A stretch of DNA of 64,000 nt from Zhongshania antarctica (GTDB lineage Bacteria; Pseudomonadota; Gammaproteobacteria; Pseudomonadales; Spongiibacteraceae): the NCBI RefSeq assembly GCF_014202945.1, contig NZ_JACHHW010000003.1, positions 310,001 to 374,000 of the forward strand. Reading direction: 5' to 3'. The translations under genes were made by a program, and so were the position numbers. The notes under the pieces were generated by a model. It was not told the DNA's origin, searched no databases, and saw only the letters and a program-made list of their open reading frames with translations. This document shows, piece by piece, positions 35,093 to 44,426 of the stretch; the first letter of the stretch is position 1, and every line of letters starts with the position of its first letter.

Positions 35093-36535
35093 ATGGCATT
35101 ACGCAATGCAGTGCAGATGATTTGCTATCCGAATCGTCTGGGCAATAATCTAAGTGATTTATACACCGTCATTGAACGTCATTTTTCCAATGCTATTGGC
35201 GGCGTGCATATTCTGCCGTTTTTTCCCTCAAACGCAGACGCTGGATTCTCGCCATTAACCCATAAGGAAGTCGATCCTGACTACGGCGATTGGGAAGATA
35301 TTGAACGAATATCGGCAAAATACGATCTCTGTTGCGACGTGACCGTAAACCATATTTCCGACGAATCGGTTGAGTTCAAGGATTTTATCGCCAATGGCTA
35401 TGACTCGGAATACGCCGACCTCTTTGTACACGTTGATAAATTAGGTGAAATTAGCCCCGATGATTTAGCAAAAATCCATATTCGTAAAGAGAAGGAACCC
35501 TTCCGCCGCGTAGACTTCGCCGACGGTGGTACTGGTCGCGTGTGGTGTACTTTTACCGAGCATCAGGTCGATTTAAACTACGACTCTGAGCTTACCTACC
35601 AGTTAATGGAAAACTATATTGGCTTTTTGGCCCAGCGTGGCGTGAAGTTGTTTCGCCTCGATGCCTTTGGTTATACCACCAAGCGCATTGGTACCAGTTG
35701 CTTTTTGGTTGAGCCCGATGTCTATCGTAACCTCGACTGGATTAATGGTGTTGCCCAGTTACACGGTGCTGAGGTCTTGCCTGAAGTACATGACCACAGT
35801 AGCTATCAATACGCCATAAGCCGCCGCAATATGCATCCCTATGGCTTTGCCTTACCGCCACTGCTGCTATTTTCCTTGCTGGATGCAAATAGCGTGTACT
35901 TAAAAAACTGGCTGCGAATGTGCCCGCGCAATATGGTTACGGTGCTCGATACTCACGACGGTATCTGTATTCCCGATGTTGAAGGCGTTTTGCCTGATGA
36001 TAAAATTCGCGCCTTAATTGACAATATCTCCAGTCGCAGTGCTGACCCTATACTGCGCCGTTCTGCTGCCAATATTCACAGCGTTGGCGCTATCTACCAG
36101 TTAACCTGTACTTTTTACGATGCCTTAATGCGCAATGACGACGCGTATTTGGCGGCGAGGGCAATTCAATTCTTTACGCCGGGGATTCCTCAAGTGTACT
36201 ACGTAGGCTTGCTGGCCGGCTGCAATGACAATGAACTAATGGAAGAAACTGGCGAGTTGCGTGACATTAATCGGCATTTCTACAGTATGCCTGAGATTGA
36301 TGAGGCGGTGGCGCAGCCGGTGGTTAAACGGCTCTTGGCGTTAATGCGTTTTAGGAGTAATTACCCTGCCTTTGATGGCCATTTTGAACTTGGCTACTCT
36401 AATGATTCCAGTGTGGCCATGGCGTGGCGCCACGGTGAGTTTTACTGTCATTTGTTTGTTGATCTCAATTTTAATAGCGCGACTATTACGTATCTCGACG
36501 AAGAGTCGTTAGCGGAGTGTCGCCTTCAGTGTTGA
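35093..36535 (+). CDS. GH13_18 sucrose/glucosylglycerol phosphorylase
   Basis: A 480-aa retaining glycoside phosphorylase of the sucrose-phosphorylase subfamily. It has the nucleophile Asp190 in LFRLDAFGY, acid/base Glu231 in VLPEVHD and transition-state Asp289 in LDTHDG, spaced as in sucrose phosphorylases. A related Marinobacter enzyme is a glucosylglycerol phosphorylase. Lying 100 bp after ggpPS and on the same strand, this one probably recovers glucose-1-phosphate from glucosylglycerol when salt stress ends. GGAG precedes the ATG at 35093. Sucrose or glucosylglycerate phosphorolysis cannot be excluded. Confidence 0.85.
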   Translation: MALRNAVQMICYPNRLGNNLSDLYTVIERHFSNAIGGVHILPFFPSNADAGFSPLTHKEVDPDYGDWEDIERISAKYDLCCDVTVNHISDESVEFKDFIANGYDSEYADLFVHVDKLGEISPDDLAKIHIRKEKEPFRRVDFADGGTGRVWCTFTEHQVDLNYDSELTYQLMENYIGFLAQRGVKLFRLDAFGYTTKRIGTSCFLVEPDVYRNLDWINGVAQLHGAEVLPEVHDHSSYQYAISRRNMHPYGFALPPLLLFSLLDANSVYLKNWLRMCPRNMVTVLDTHDGICIPDVEGVLPDDKIRALIDNISSRSADPILRRSAANIHSVGAIYQLTCTFYDALMRNDDAYLAARAIQFFTPGIPQVYYVGLLAGCNDNELMEETGELRDINRHFYSMPEIDEAVAQPVVKRLLALMRFRSNYPAFDGHFELGYSNDSSVAMAWRHGEFYCHLFVDLNFNSATITYLDEESLAECRLQC

Positions 36536-36575
36536 TTTTTGCTTATATAGACCCCTTAGATACGAGGGCGTTTAT

Positions 36576-36968
36576 ATGTTTAAGTCGATTCATCATGTTG
36601 CGATCATCTGCTCTGATTACGCGGTGTCTAAGCATTTTTATACGTCTATATTAGGCTTGGAGATTGTCGCTGAGAATTATCGTGCCGAGCGAGCATCCTA
36701 TAAATTAGATCTGCGTTTGCCCAGCGGTGCGCAGATCGAGTTGTTTTTCCTTCCTGGTGCGCCAGTCAGACCAAGTTACCCTGAGGCACAGGGCTTGCGG
36801 CATTTGGCTTTTAGCGTAGATTCTGTGGCAACGACGGCGGCCTATTTGAATTCCCTGGGCGTAGTGGTAGAGCCAATCAGGGTGGATGAGTACACTGGCC
36901 GAGCCTTTACTTTTTTTTGTGATCCAGATGGTTTGCCGCTAGTAATATATGAGGAGATAGAGGCTTAG
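36576..36968 (+). CDS. gloA2: GloA2/YaeR-like VOC metalloprotein
   Basis: A 130-aa single-domain glyoxalase-fold protein of the SMU1112c/YaeR type. It has IHHVAIICSDYAVSKHFYT at the start, LRHLAFSVD in the middle and DPDGLPLVIYE at the end, supplying His/His/Glu metal ligands. The substrate of this family is not established. It follows the phosphorylase by 40 bp and converges on the thiamine operon with 14 bp between stops. Confidence 0.83.
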   Translation: MFKSIHHVAIICSDYAVSKHFYTSILGLEIVAENYRAERASYKLDLRLPSGAQIELFFLPGAPVRPSYPEAQGLRHLAFSVDSVATTAAYLNSLGVVVEPIRVDEYTGRAFTFFCDPDGLPLVIYEEIEA

Positions 36969-36982
36969 TGCGGTCTTCGATC

Positions 36983-37852
36983 TTATGCGTCTTTTGCTGC
37001 GAGGGCCTTAATCGCCAAAATTTGTCTGTGTATCTCGCTGACGATGTTGGGCATGGTGCCATTGGAATACTGAACTGCATACCAAAGCACACATAAATAG
37101 CCGTAAATAATCTGCCAGTGGTACAAGCGTTGCCAATCTAAGGCGCTGATAGGCTGCCTCAGATAGCGTGTTAGTAGCGATTGTTGTTGTTTGGCATTGA
37201 GTGCATTGCCTTCAATAATTACGGCAAGCTCATAAAAAGGGTCGCTCATGGCGGCGTATTCCCAGTCTATGGCGTATAACTTGTCTTTATTGTTAATGAT
37301 AAGGTTAGAGGCTAACAAGTCGTTGTGGCAGAGCACCAGGCCGCTATTCAGCGCTTTTGCACTGGTGATATGAGTGCGAACAGCCGAGTCGAGTGATTTT
37401 AATTCGCGAGTAAATGCGGCTTGGGCGTCTATTGCTTGCCAGTAGCAGCTTATTTTATTTTCTACATTTAAGTCTGCATCGATACCAGGTAATTGGTGAA
37501 TGCCGCGAAGTAATTCGGCGAGTAAAGATAAATTATGATCAATACTGACTGACCAGGTTTTATCGCCCAGATAGCGGCTGACCATATACTGGTGTTGGTC
37601 ATCGTAATATATTAATGGCGCGCAGAGCCCGGCTTCATCGGCGCGGCTCAGTGCTTTGGCTTCAGCGCTGCGATTTAAGTTGAGCGCTTCACTTATAGCT
37701 GAGTTTTTACGTAGAACGAACAGCTCATGATTTACGCTGATTAAATAGTTTAGGTTGGTTAAGCCGCCGAGCAAGGGCTTAATAATGACCGGCTGGCTGT
37801 CACTCCAGCGCCACCAATCGCTGGGAATAATATTAGTGGTTGACATGTTCAT
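36983..37852 (-). CDS. Thiamine-kinase-like (choline kinase fold) protein
   Basis: A 289-aa small-molecule kinase of the choline/ethanolamine-kinase fold. It has LCHNDLLASNLI as catalytic loop and AIDWEYAAMSDPFYELA as metal-binding segment. It is last in a TPP-riboswitch operon after a thiamine transporter, so phosphorylation of imported thiamine to thiamine phosphate (the ThiK reaction) is the natural role. The gene overlaps the transporter gene by 20 bp; an in-frame ATG six bases further in is possible. Confidence 0.83.
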   Translation of the reverse strand: MNMSTTNIIPSDWWRWSDSQPVIIKPLLGGLTNLNYLISVNHELFVLRKNSAISEALNLNRSAEAKALSRADEAGLCAPLIYYDDQHQYMVSRYLGDKTWSVSIDHNLSLLAELLRGIHQLPGIDADLNVENKISCYWQAIDAQAAFTRELKSLDSAVRTHITSAKALNSGLVLCHNDLLASNLIINNKDKLYAIDWEYAAMSDPFYELAVIIEGNALNAKQQQSLLTRYLRQPISALDWQRLYHWQIIYGYLCVLWYAVQYSNGTMPNIVSEIHRQILAIKALAAKDA

Positions 37853-38462
37853 GCCGCTCTTGTTTATAGAGCGTATTCCACTGATAGAAGCCGATGATCA
37901 CGAGTACCACATAGAGCATGAATAGCAGCGCGGTGAGGTAGAGGCCTCGGTCGATATATAAATAGACTGAGGCCGCGTCGATTACAATCCAGTAAATCCA
38001 ATTCTCTAATACTTTGCGGGTCACCATATAGGTGGTAATGACTGCGCCCCACGTGGTAAAGGAGTCTAGGTAGGGCAGCGCCGCGTGGGTTTTTTGCGCA
38101 AGTCCGTAGCCAAAAATTAATGTTAATAGTCCAACCGAAGCAATCACCAGTAGATGAGTTTTGAGTGGCCAGCAATGGATGGTGAGGTTTTGTTGTTTGT
38201 CGGCGTGATGTCGCCACTGCCACCAGCCATACACCGCCATAACGAGGTAAAATACCTGTAATGCTGACTCCATTAGTAAACTTACGTCCCAGAATAAAAA
38301 TAGGTATATTGCTGTGCTAATAAAGGCCGCATACCAGCAGCTATTCTTTTCTTTCATGGCGAGCACTAAATACGCCAGCGCTAATATAACCGCGACTATC
38401 TCCCATGGCGACATACTATGGGCTGCGTCCTTAATGGCTGTAATTGTCTCAGCATTAAGCAT
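37833..38462 (-). CDS. pnuT: PnuT-type thiamine transporter (PnuC family)
   Basis: A 209-aa inner-membrane protein of the PnuC family with about seven membrane segments. The family core YLVMAVYGWWQWR and the later WGAVITTYMVTRKVLENWIYW-type block are present. PnuC proteins import nicotinamide riboside by facilitated diffusion with metabolic trapping; the PnuT branch imports thiamine and is controlled by TPP riboswitches, as here. The ATG overlaps the stop of the YkoF-like gene (ATGCTTAA). Trapping would come from the kinase encoded next. Confidence 0.88.
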   Translation of the reverse strand: MLNAETITAIKDAAHSMSPWEIVAVILALAYLVLAMKEKNSCWYAAFISTAIYLFLFWDVSLLMESALQVFYLVMAVYGWWQWRHHADKQQNLTIHCWPLKTHLLVIASVGLLTLIFGYGLAQKTHAALPYLDSFTTWGAVITTYMVTRKVLENWIYWIVIDAASVYLYIDRGLYLTALLFMLYVVLVIIGFYQWNTLYKQERHEHVNH

Positions 38463-38718
38463 GATGTGCGGCCGGGCTTAAGTCACCGTCAATAAATTTA
38501 CAGACAAAAATTGCGCGACCAAATTGTTCGTAAGACTTGCGCATTTCTTGCTTTATGACATCCATCACCACTTCGTAGTCACCAAATATTTGGGTGCTCA
38601 TGGTATTGGTGAGTACCTGTAAATTGGCGTGGCTGTTTAGGCGGTCGATAAAGTCTTGAATCGCCGGAATGTAGGTGTCTTTCAGTGGGTACATGCTGAT
38701 TTCAACAGAGAGTTTCAT
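38455..38718 (-). CDS. YkoF-like thiamine/HMP-binding protein
   Basis: An 87-aa protein with the ferredoxin-like fold pattern of the YkoF/MTH1187 family. It starts KLSVEISMYPLKDTYIPAIQ and continues with the STQIFGDYEVVMD segment. YkoF binds thiamine or its hydroxymethylpyrimidine part. The position between the outer-membrane receptor and the PnuT transporter supports a thiamine-binding or -delivery role, presumably cytoplasmic because there is no signal peptide. The ribosome site is weak. Confidence 0.8.
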   Translation of the reverse strand: MKLSVEISMYPLKDTYIPAIQDFIDRLNSHANLQVLTNTMSTQIFGDYEVVMDVIKQEMRKSYEQFGRAIFVCKFIDGDLSPAAHHA

Positions 38719-38776
38719 ACTATTTTCTCATGTTCGTATACGGTGAACAGGGCGACGGTCTGTCGCCCGAGAAGAT

Positions 38777-40915
38777 TTAAAAGCGGTAGTTAGCCGAGAT
38801 ACCTGCAATCCGTGGTTCACCTAACTGGTAGTAGGTCTCTGGTGCGTAGCCTTTGGCCGGGTCGTTACCATAGGCATTACTGAAGTAAAAGCCACGAGTC
38901 TGGACGTCTTCGTCGCTTAGGTTGCGTCCCCATAGAGACACGTCCCAGTTGCTGCCTTGGTAGCTTAGGCGCGCATTGAGCATTTCATAGCGTATCGATT
39001 TCTCATTGTGACTATTAGAAAAATAGAATTCGTCCTTGCCCTCAATTTCTATGCGTAAACTTAGATTACTGATAAGGGTGATTTCGGTGCCAATAAAGAA
39101 TTGATAATGGGGGGCGTGGGCAACTTCACGGCCATCCATATTGACAGGCGGTAACGCTGCACCAGTATTATCATCTTTAGCGTCAACGTGGGTGATGCTG
39201 ATGAAATCTTTAAACTCGGCGTTTAACCAGCCAGCTGCTGCAAAAAAGCGAACGGCGTCATTGGCGAGATAATTCATCTCTACCTCTAGTCCCGTCGTTT
39301 TGCCTTTGGCAGCATTGCTCAGATAGTCGTCAAAGGAAAAGTTATTGGGGTCAAATATCGATTGCTTGGCCTGCACGTCACTGCGATCTTGGTAAAATGC
39401 CGCGACTTGGGCCTGCAGGCGATTGTCGAGCCAGCTGCCCTTGAAACCCAATTCGTAATTCAGCATGTGCTCGGTGTCAAATTCATACATATCGGCTGTG
39501 ATTTCTGAATTTGCCGTCGATGCGGAAATGATTCGGCCATTAATGCCCCCCGCTTTATAGCCTCGGGAGATCGTGCCGTAGAGCAGGCTGTCGTTATGGT
39601 AGTGGTATTCAAGGGTGAGGTTGCCCCCCCACAACTCTTCATCGTTACTCGATGTAACGGCGAGTGAGTCGTCATAGTCGGCATTGCGCTGCTCAATCCT
39701 AAGTCCGCTGACGAGTTCAAGGGTGTCGCTGAGGCTACTGCGAAGTTGGCCGTAGAGTGCGAAGTTTTCCGTGTTGAACTCGCTGGTGAAACTGCCGTTG
39801 CGACTTAGGTCTTCGCTATCTTTACGCAGATAGGCGCCAAGCACCCAGCTACTGCTGTCGTTCAGTAGTTTGGCGTGCTCGGTCGAGATAAAGCGAAAAT
39901 CTGCACTAATATTGTCTTTGTTGCGCTGGTAGTTGTCAGTGGAGCTGTATTCGGCAGGGTGGTAACCAATATAGGTCCAGTCTTCGTCGTAGCCGTATTC
40001 GGTATTTGAGTTGGCGGCACTCAGTGTGGACTCAAGGCTAAACAGGGGGTTTGCGGACCAGTGGGCGACAACCGAGCCAGCCACGGTTTCTTGGCGGTCG
40101 TGACCGGGTTGGTCAGACAAAGTGTTGCGAGTATTACTCAGCGAAAAGGCGTCGTAGCCATTGTCGGCATCGAGGTAGAGCAGCGAGAAATCCAGCTGTA
40201 AATCGTCGCTTGCTTGGTAGCGCAATTTGCCGCGCAAGATTGATTCATTGATGTTGTTGACGTCGTCGCGATCTAGGTATCGGTTTTTAATGTAGCCATC
40301 AGACTGCTGGTTTTGAGCGGCAATGCGATAACTTACTTTTTCGTTTACGGGACCGCTGGTGACGAGGCCGAGCTTGTGGCTATTGTATTGGGCGGCTTCT
40401 ACTGAAATTTTTGCCATCGGCGCTGCCGAGGGTGCGCTGCTATGCATGCTAATGAGCCCGGCCAGGGCACTCGCACCATATTCAGTCCCTTGAGGGCCGC
40501 GCAGTATCTCTATTTGGCCAATGTCTAAGGTGCTGGCTGCCAGGCCTAGGCCGCTAAAATCGATACCATCGATAATAAGCCCGACCGAGGGGCTTACTGG
40601 GTCGATGAACTGGCTGCGTTCACCAATGCCGCGAATTTGAAAGTAACGCCCCCTAGATGCCCCCGCCGAGTAATTCACATTTGGCGCCATATTTAGCAGC
40701 TGTTCGATATTGCTCGCACCGCGTGCTTCGATAGTGCTTTGGTCAAATACGCTGACGCTACTGGCAAGGTCTAGCAAACTGGTGTCGCGAAACTGACTGC
40801 TAACAATCACTTCTTCTAATTTTGATGCGTCTGCCGCGCTAGTGAGTCCGCTACTAAGGCAGGCCACAAGGCCAATAGCGTAACGTAGGGGTATTTTTGC
40901 AAATAGGGGGTTCAT
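38777..40915 (-). CDS. TonB-dependent receptor for thiamine (riboswitch-controlled)
   Basis: A TonB-dependent receptor of 712 aa. It has a signal peptide ending near LTSAADA, a TonB-box-like LEEVIVSSQF, a plug with IEILRGPQGTEYGASALAG, and a barrel ending NYRF. The start was placed at 40915: GAGAGAG lies directly upstream, and an earlier in-frame ATG at 41044 falls inside the TPP riboswitch. As first gene of the thiamine operon it is expected to import thiamine or a derivative over the outer membrane. Confidence 0.88.
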   Translation of the reverse strand: MNPLFAKIPLRYAIGLVACLSSGLTSAADASKLEEVIVSSQFRDTSLLDLASSVSVFDQSTIEARGASNIEQLLNMAPNVNYSAGASRGRYFQIRGIGERSQFIDPVSPSVGLIIDGIDFSGLGLAASTLDIGQIEILRGPQGTEYGASALAGLISMHSSAPSAAPMAKISVEAAQYNSHKLGLVTSGPVNEKVSYRIAAQNQQSDGYIKNRYLDRDDVNNINESILRGKLRYQASDDLQLDFSLLYLDADNGYDAFSLSNTRNTLSDQPGHDRQETVAGSVVAHWSANPLFSLESTLSAANSNTEYGYDEDWTYIGYHPAEYSSTDNYQRNKDNISADFRFISTEHAKLLNDSSSWVLGAYLRKDSEDLSRNGSFTSEFNTENFALYGQLRSSLSDTLELVSGLRIEQRNADYDDSLAVTSSNDEELWGGNLTLEYHYHNDSLLYGTISRGYKAGGINGRIISASTANSEITADMYEFDTEHMLNYELGFKGSWLDNRLQAQVAAFYQDRSDVQAKQSIFDPNNFSFDDYLSNAAKGKTTGLEVEMNYLANDAVRFFAAAGWLNAEFKDFISITHVDAKDDNTGAALPPVNMDGREVAHAPHYQFFIGTEITLISNLSLRIEIEGKDEFYFSNSHNEKSIRYEMLNARLSYQGSNWDVSLWGRNLSDEDVQTRGFYFSNAYGNDPAKGYAPETYYQLGEPRIAGISANYRF

Positions 40916-40951
40916 GGTTCTCTCTCGGGTGAAACTGGTTTGAAAGAGACC
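40916..40951 (-). promoter_or_regulatory. Hairpin masking the receptor ribosome site
   Basis: Read on the minus strand, GGTCTCTTTC (40942-40951) can pair with GAGAGAGAACC (40916-40926), ten pairs with one bulge and one G-U. The paired segment is the Shine-Dalgarno of the receptor gene. This is a plausible expression platform by which the riboswitch upstream blocks translation. Confidence 0.6.
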
Positions 40952-40978
40952 CGGTGTGCGACGTGAAGAGGATGACTG

Positions 40979-41069
40979 ACCTATTCCTACGCCGGTATTA
41001 ACCGGATCAGGTTCAAGGGTTTGCATTGCTGGTTCCAATAGCATCTCAGGCCGTAGCCACCCCTTAGGT
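40979..41069 (-). promoter_or_regulatory. TPP riboswitch (THI element)
   Basis: On the minus strand the conserved THI-box segments appear in order: AAGGGGTG, CTGAGA, ACCCTT, then GAACCTGATC, GGTTAATACCGG and CGTAGG. CCTA near 41066 can pair with the distal TAGG to close stem P1. It lies 64 bp upstream of the receptor start and should repress the operon when thiamine pyrophosphate is abundant. Confidence 0.95.
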
Positions 41070-41148
41070 TTTGCCGAGGGATAATAGCAGAAATCCCGTT
41101 TAGCGGGAATGGCTCGGTTAGGATGTGCGCACTAGCGCTGGCAATGGT

Positions 41149-41892
41149 TTATATTTTAACGCAGCAAAAAATAGCATTGCCGGAAGCGCCATCACCAGGG
41201 GTGATTTTTTCATAGTCATGTTCGAAGACATGCACTTCAAAATAGGGCTGCAGTAGCTGTTGTAATTCGTCAAATGTTACGGCCACCATGGGATGTTCGT
41301 CCTGCCATGTTTCGGTATGCAGGCCCGTGGTTTTTTCAATTTTAAGGCGCAGGGACTGCTGATTGCCGTGACCGCCGTATCGCCAACCCGAGCTGAAAGC
41401 AAAGTGGCTGCCATGGTGCTCGGCGGTATGGCGAACAAAGGCGCTGGAATCAATTTTGTTTTTATCGACCGTGTTAAAACAAAAGACACCGCCAGATGCT
41501 AGCGCGCGATGGGTGCTAGCAATACAGGATTTCAGCTGAGTAATATCGCTGCTGTAGTGTATGGAGTATAAAAAGCAGGTAATTAAATCAAGGGGGTCAT
41601 CTACCTGAAAATTGCACATGTCCTGCAAGCTGAAGTGGCCAGTTGGGCAGCGCTGCTGGGCGAGATCGATCATCGGCTGATTAATATCTAGACCACTGCT
41701 CAGATAGCCAAAGTCGATGAAATGCTGAACGTGAGGGCCGGTGCCGCAGGCTAGGTCTAGATGTTTTTTGCCATTGTTGCCGAAGATCTGATGTAGTCTG
41801 CGCACACAGTTGCTTTGGGCTTGGTAATCGATATCTGCGCACATTAAGTCGTAATAGCCAGACAGATCGGTGTAAAGCGCGTTAGTTGTCAT
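41149..41892 (-). CDS. SAM-dependent class I methyltransferase
   Basis: A 247-aa methyltransferase. It has motif I as HLDLACGTGPHV, the acidic end of strand 2 in GLDINQPMI, and an ALASGGVFCFNTV block. The substrate is unknown. The start overlaps the end of the EmrB-like transporter gene by 11 bp, so it is the third gene of an efflux operon, and could modify the exported compound or act independently. Nothing of note lies between it and the riboswitch. Confidence 0.83.
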   Translation of the reverse strand: MTTNALYTDLSGYYDLMCADIDYQAQSNCVRRLHQIFGNNGKKHLDLACGTGPHVQHFIDFGYLSSGLDINQPMIDLAQQRCPTGHFSLQDMCNFQVDDPLDLITCFLYSIHYSSDITQLKSCIASTHRALASGGVFCFNTVDKNKIDSSAFVRHTAEHHGSHFAFSSGWRYGGHGNQQSLRLKIEKTTGLHTETWQDEHPMVAVTFDELQQLLQPYFEVHVFEHDYEKITPGDGASGNAIFCCVKI

Positions 41893-43447
41893 CTTGGCCT
41901 TCTAAATCGCCATTATTGAGGAATATGGGTTTAAGTAATAGCGGCAGTAATGCAACGCCGAAGATGAAAATAGTCATGGCGTAGAAATTATCTAAATAGG
42001 CGATCATTGCCGCTTGCCGCTGAATTTCCATATCCAGTAGTTGTAAGGCGGCAAGCCCGGTGTCGCCAAGGCGGTATGCGGCGGCCAGGGGATCGATTCC
42101 TGGCAGGCTAAACTGGGTGATGTGGCCACTCAAGTCGGCGTGGCTTATTTGGCTATTGCGGGAAATTAAAGTGAAGATAGCGGAGATGCCAAAGCTGCCC
42201 CCGATATTGCGCACTAAATTTAGCAGACTGGCACCGTCCGGGCGCAATTGCTGCGGCAGGGTCGAAAACGCCGCCATGGTTGCCGGGGTAAACAGCATAC
42301 CTAAGCCCAGGCCCTGTATGAAACCGGACGATAATATTGGCCCAGAATTCATTTCTAAGGACCATGTTGCCATCATACCTAGCGCGGCTGCGCAAATTAG
42401 GTAGCCGGCACTCATTAAGTAGCGCAAGTCCATACGTTGCATTAATCGTCGGGTAAGGAACATGCTAATCATTACACCGAGACCCCGTGGCATGAGGAGT
42501 AAGCCGGTGTCGATAGCGCTGTAGCCAAATAAATTTTGAAACATGGTTGGCAAGACTGCGGCAATAGCAACATTTGCTAAACCCAAAATTAACATGATGG
42601 CTAAGCCGCCAAGAAAATTCTTATCTTTTAGCAGGCCGGCGGGAAATAACGGTGTTGTTGTTGAGCGTGAATGGATAAAAAATATCCACACGGCGGACAG
42701 GGCAATGATTAATTCGATAATGATTTCCCATGAGTCGAACCAATCTTTATGCTGCCCGCGATCTAACATAAGCTGCAAAGACACAAGGGCAATTGCCAAA
42801 ATAAGAAAGCCAAAGCGGTCGAGTCTACGTGGGACAATTGGGCGTGATGGTAATAGCCAAGCCAATATAATGAGCGTTGGTATACCTATTGGTAAATTCA
42901 CATAAAACACCCAGCGCCAGCTTAGGGTGTCGGTGAGTATGCCGCCGAGCATTGGCCCTGTAATTGGCGCAATCATGACGACCATGCCCATCATCGACAT
43001 CGCGGAGGCTTGTTTGCTAGGCCGATTAATGTCGAACAGAATGGTTTGTGACATCGGCCCAATAAAGGCTGCACAGACGCCCTGTAGTACGCGGAAAAGC
43101 ACCATTTGTGTCAACGACGTCGCCGCGCCACAGAGCGCAGAAGCGATTAAAAAGCCAGCAACGGCGTAGAGAAAAGTGCGTCGTGAGCCGAATTTGTCGG
43201 AGACCCAACCAACCAGCGGTATTGTCATGACGGTGGCAATGATATAACTGGTTAGTATCCAACTCACGGTGTCCATCGTGGCGCCGAGGCTGGATTGCAT
43301 GTGGGGCAGAGCGACATTGGCAATCGTCATGTCGAGGATCTGCATGAGGGTCACCATCATCACGGCCGCCATTAATAGGCCCTGATGACGACTTGCTAGC
43401 GCTGGCTCGTCGCGGAGTGTGCTAATCCCCAGTGCTAATTCGGACAT
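41882..43447 (-). CDS. EmrB-type MFS efflux pump (DHA2)
   Basis: A 14-helix drug:proton antiporter of 521 aa in the DHA2/EmrB group. It begins LMQILDMTIANVALPHMQ (motif D) and carries GWVSDKFGSRRTF (motif A) and GPMLGGILTDTLSWRWVFYVNLPIG-type motif C, here described only by position near residue 165. It sits in the inner membrane and would join the HlyD-like protein encoded upstream, whose gene it overlaps by 26 bp, and a TolC-type channel not in the window. The start at 43447 has no strong ribosome site. Confidence 0.88.
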   Translation of the reverse strand: MSELALGISTLRDEPALASRHQGLLMAAVMMVTLMQILDMTIANVALPHMQSSLGATMDTVSWILTSYIIATVMTIPLVGWVSDKFGSRRTFLYAVAGFLIASALCGAATSLTQMVLFRVLQGVCAAFIGPMSQTILFDINRPSKQASAMSMMGMVVMIAPITGPMLGGILTDTLSWRWVFYVNLPIGIPTLIILAWLLPSRPIVPRRLDRFGFLILAIALVSLQLMLDRGQHKDWFDSWEIIIELIIALSAVWIFFIHSRSTTTPLFPAGLLKDKNFLGGLAIMLILGLANVAIAAVLPTMFQNLFGYSAIDTGLLLMPRGLGVMISMFLTRRLMQRMDLRYLMSAGYLICAAALGMMATWSLEMNSGPILSSGFIQGLGLGMLFTPATMAAFSTLPQQLRPDGASLLNLVRNIGGSFGISAIFTLISRNSQISHADLSGHITQFSLPGIDPLAAAYRLGDTGLAALQLLDMEIQRQAAMIAYLDNFYAMTIFIFGVALLPLLLKPIFLNNGDLEGQDDN

Positions 43448-44426
43448 CGACCGATAGCCCCGCAATCAATGGCCGCGCAGGCTTGCTTTCAATGCTAATA
43501 CGCACCGGCACACGCTGGGTAACCTTAACCCAATTACCGTTGGCGTTTTGTGCAGGTAATATTGAAAACTCTGATCCAGTGCCCGCGCCGATGCTTTCTA
43601 TTTTGCCGCGCAGTTTCATGTCTGGGTAGGTGTCCAGTTCCATGATGGCGGCTTGGCCAACACGAAGTTGATTGAGATCGGTTTCTTTGAAATTAGCCTC
43701 TACCCAGCTGTGATCGGTATTAACGATACTGACTGAAGGCAGGCTTTGCATCATAAGCTGGCCGATTTGGAGGCGATCCATTTGGCTGATAATGCCGCTG
43801 ACGGGAGATCGAACCTCGGTGCGGGAGAGGTTTAACTGAGCTTTTTCCAATTGGACTTTTGCGGACTGTAGCGCTGGGTATTCCCCTGAATCTGAATTGC
43901 CGCTGGAGAGGGCGACTCTTGCTTCTTCGGCGTCAGCTTTTGCGGACGCTAGGCGTGACCTTGCTTGGAATAAAGCGTGCTCAGCTGCGCGAAGTGCTGA
44001 TTGGCTTGTGACGCTGGTTTTGTCGAGGTCTCGCTGGCGTTGGTATTCGCGTTCGAAATAGGCGACTTCCTCCTGTGCACTTTCAATGTCGATATGTGAG
44101 ATTGAATAGCTGGTTTGCAGTTGCTCATACCGTGCGACGGCACTTGCCATTGCCGCTTTGGCCTCTAATACCGCGAGCTCAAAGGGTTTTGGATCAATGC
44201 GGAATAATAAGTCACCGGCTTCTACCCGTTGGTTTTCGCGCACGGCGACGTCAACAATAATGCCGCCGACTTCCGCGCTAATCGAAATTTTGTCCTGCCT
44301 GATATAGGCATTGTCGGTGGAGGTAACGCCCAAGTTGGCGTAATAGTATGCACTGGCGGCGCTAAATAGCAGGATTGGCACCACGAGCATGAGTGCTAGG
44401 CGACGGATAGGCGGAGACAAAATCAT
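43422..44426 (-). CDS. EmrA/HlyD-type membrane fusion protein
   Basis: A 334-aa periplasmic adaptor. It has a single N-terminal membrane anchor (LMLVVPILLFSAASAYYYA), a lipoyl half-motif (STDNAYIRQDKISISAEVGG), a long alpha-hairpin coiled coil from about 85 to 185, and the SPVSGIISQ return half. It links the inner-membrane pump to an outer-membrane channel. It is first in the efflux operon, followed by the pump and a methyltransferase. Confidence 0.88.
   Translation of the reverse strand: MILSPPIRRLALMLVVPILLFSAASAYYYANLGVTSTDNAYIRQDKISISAEVGGIIVDVAVRENQRVEAGDLLFRIDPKPFELAVLEAKAAMASAVARYEQLQTSYSISHIDIESAQEEVAYFEREYQRQRDLDKTSVTSQSALRAAEHALFQARSRLASAKADAEEARVALSSGNSDSGEYPALQSAKVQLEKAQLNLSRTEVRSPVSGIISQMDRLQIGQLMMQSLPSVSIVNTDHSWVEANFKETDLNQLRVGQAAIMELDTYPDMKLRGKIESIGAGTGSEFSILPAQNANGNWVKVTQRVPVRISIESKPARPLIAGLSVDVRISTGD

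Noticed and set aside
40916-41044. Longer form of the thiamine receptor starting at 41044
   Set aside because: The extra codons lie inside the TPP riboswitch and its expression platform, and a good ribosome site and signal peptide point to 40915.
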